Source: Chrysomallon squamiferum
Lineage: Eukaryota; Mollusca; Gastropoda; Neomphalida; Peltospiridae
Length of the DNA: 62,000 nt
Direction of reading: 5' to 3'
NCBI GenBank assembly: GCA_012295275.1
Contig: CM022672.1
Location: forward strand, 21,613,128-21,675,127
Part shown: piece by piece, positions 60,406 to 62,000 of the stretch
How the letters are laid out: every line of letters starts with the position of its first letter
Numbering within the stretch: the stretch's first letter is position 1
Program-made: the position numbers and the translations under genes
Notes under the pieces: generated by a model
Seen by the model: the letters and a program-made list of their open reading frames with translations, nothing else
Told to the model about the DNA's origin: nothing
The model's database searches: none

Positions 60406-61438
60406 TTCAATTTCTATTTTGAATTTGGAAATTTCAAAATGCATAATGGGTCTGTTCATTCATAAAAACTTTAAAAAAAAAAAAAAAGAATATATATATA
60501 TATATATATTCACTGGCAATACTCAATTAAGAACTAATGTATATGGTTTTGGGTTTTTTTTTCTTTATTATTACTTTTTTTCTTCTTTTCTGGGAAGGGA
60601 GGTAATTACTAAACAGCATTAGTAAATCATTACTGAACTTGGGAAGTAATATTTAAATTATCTTGTCATAGACATTGAATAATGTAAAACTGTAAATTCT
60701 TCTTTTTTTTAACTTTCTTCATTTTAAGTTGGGTTTTTTTCAAAAATCATTCTATTATAGTTATGACATGTAAACCAGAAAGGTCAAACTTGCTAAAAGT
60801 TTTAATATCATTCAGCTCTTTAATGATATTACTATTAGATGTTTGAAAATCTTTCAGTTTTAGATATTTATGTTAATTGATAACAATGGTTTATCAGAAA
60901 ATGTTGGAATTTTTTTTTTCTTAATTAAATTAACTGTTTGTATATATTTCTTCTTCGTTTTTGATTAATAGTTTTAATTAATAGTTCAAACTTCAAAAGT
61001 TGGTTTATTTTTTTTATTTTTGAACCCCAGATAATATGTGTATTTTGGGGTATATATTATTGACAAAAGGGCATTAAAAGTAAACCAAGGCAAAAATATT
61101 TAATTATGACTCTGCTGATGACAATTCTTGTACTTCTGTTATCCTTTGAAAAACTGAACATCAAGGTATCAAGAAATAATAATAATAATAACTAATAAGA
61201 GTAAGAACAACAACAGCAGAAAAAGCAACAATTTCTTGAATAACAGTTATATTTTTCAGCATAAATTTTATTTGTTGTGTAATCAGAATTCATAATTTAA
61301 TAATGTGTTCATTAATGTCAGCTAATAAGTTAGACAAAGAAAAATAAAGTAAATTAAAAACAACAAAAGAAAACAGTGTAACTATCAAATTACTGTTATT
61401 GATACTGATTTTATTTTTACATGGAAATGTGCTGAGTT

Positions 61439-61444
61439 AATAAA
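61439..61444 (+). promoter_or_regulatory. Candidate ZER1 poly-A signal
   Basis: AATAAA followed about 40 bases later by a GT-rich stretch (TGTGTGGTTATGGATGTCTG), the usual layout of a cleavage site. Another AATAAA lies at 61343-61348. The extent of CpG depletion fits a transcript end near here. Confidence 0.4.
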
Positions 61445-62000
61445 ATAATGCTACAATAATGTTGTTTTACTTATCATTTACTTTTTAATGTGTGGTTATG
61501 GATGTCTGTATAGTCTTCATTTTGATTATTTATCAACTTTGAATAATAGTAATAAGAAGAAGAAAGAAGAAAATGAATGAGATCAACAACCACAGCAACA
61601 ACAATTTCAATATCATATCATAATGTGACTTTTATTACGGGCTCCTGACTTTCAAACAGTCCTCAAAAGGGCACAAAACTTCATTCTTAACTTGAGTACA
61701 GTGTGTAGACATAACAAGAATCATTGGTTATCTCAGCCACAGTTAAATCCTTCCAAAGAATATTTCTCTCAGATCTCTCCATTTCTGTTTGTAAAACGTA
61801 CCTAGCAGGTGCATATCTATATCCACACATACACACAGGCATGCATTCCTGGAAGCAATTCAACTAATTGCAGAAAAAATAAATCATGGTTGCTCCCATC
61901 TGAAATTCCTAGTTGTGGGTATAGAATTTTTTTCGTCTTTTTTTTTGCCCCCATTTTTTTTCTTCTATTTTTATATTTTTCGTCTTTTTTAAATCATATC

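Larger units (their letters stand above)
59976..62000 (+). other. ZER1 3' UTR and downstream sequence
   Basis: About 2 kb, AT-rich and CpG-poor to about 61.6 kb. Contains a direct duplication (60168-60220 and 60353-60405), A and TA runs (60470-60510), AAT (61177-61192) and T-rich sequence at the window edge. No gene recognised. Confidence 0.7.

Overview
The window looks like AT-rich nuclear DNA of an invertebrate animal. It carries two multi-exon genes with GT-AG introns, both on the + strand, set in DNA packed with microsatellites, minisatellites and small DNA-transposon remnants. The microsatellite style (long GA/CT, CA, CATA, ATT and AAAT tracts), the gene content and the intron sizes suggest a lophotrochozoan. 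A mollusc, possibly a cephalopod, is my best guess, but nothing here proves the species.

Layout. 1-12714: no gene recognised; an E-box-bearing minisatellite at the left edge, then many microsatellites and a degenerate ~115-bp repeat. 12715-47248: a receptor tyrosine kinase gene, assembled here from 22 exons that join in frame into one 1083-residue protein. It has a signal peptide, a Cys-rich N-terminus, three fibronectin-III-like modules, one membrane segment, a split tyrosine kinase and a CpG-rich C-terminal tail. The kinase reads as RET/FGFR/torso class, with torso-like as the best guess. Its introns (14 kb for the first) hold most of the repeats, including a CRE-like minisatellite, a very degenerate array, a mariner-type MITE with a remnant of transposase C-terminus, a foldback element and a duplicated block on both sides of the transmembrane exon. 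47249-51166: intergenic, repeat-rich. 51167-59975: a ZER1 (ZYG11 family) gene in 16 coding exons, 842 residues, encoding a Cullin-2 substrate receptor with leucine-rich and armadillo-like repeats. 59976-62000: its probable 3' UTR and downstream DNA.

The two genes have unrelated jobs (cell-surface signalling; N-degron-dependent protein turnover) and I see no functional link. They differ sharply in base composition: the kinase gene keeps its CpG dinucleotides, while the ZER1 unit is strongly CpG-depleted from about 50.45 kb onward. This is the pattern expected from germline gene-body methylation of a broadly expressed gene beside an unmethylated developmental gene. I found no rRNA, convincing tRNA, CRISPR or bacterial-type feature. 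The most rewarding observations are the CpG boundary, the transmembrane exon whose skipping would give an immediate stop (a secreted receptor), the repeat pair flanking that exon, the foldback element as a possible RNA-editing substrate, and the acidic C-terminal extension of ZER1.
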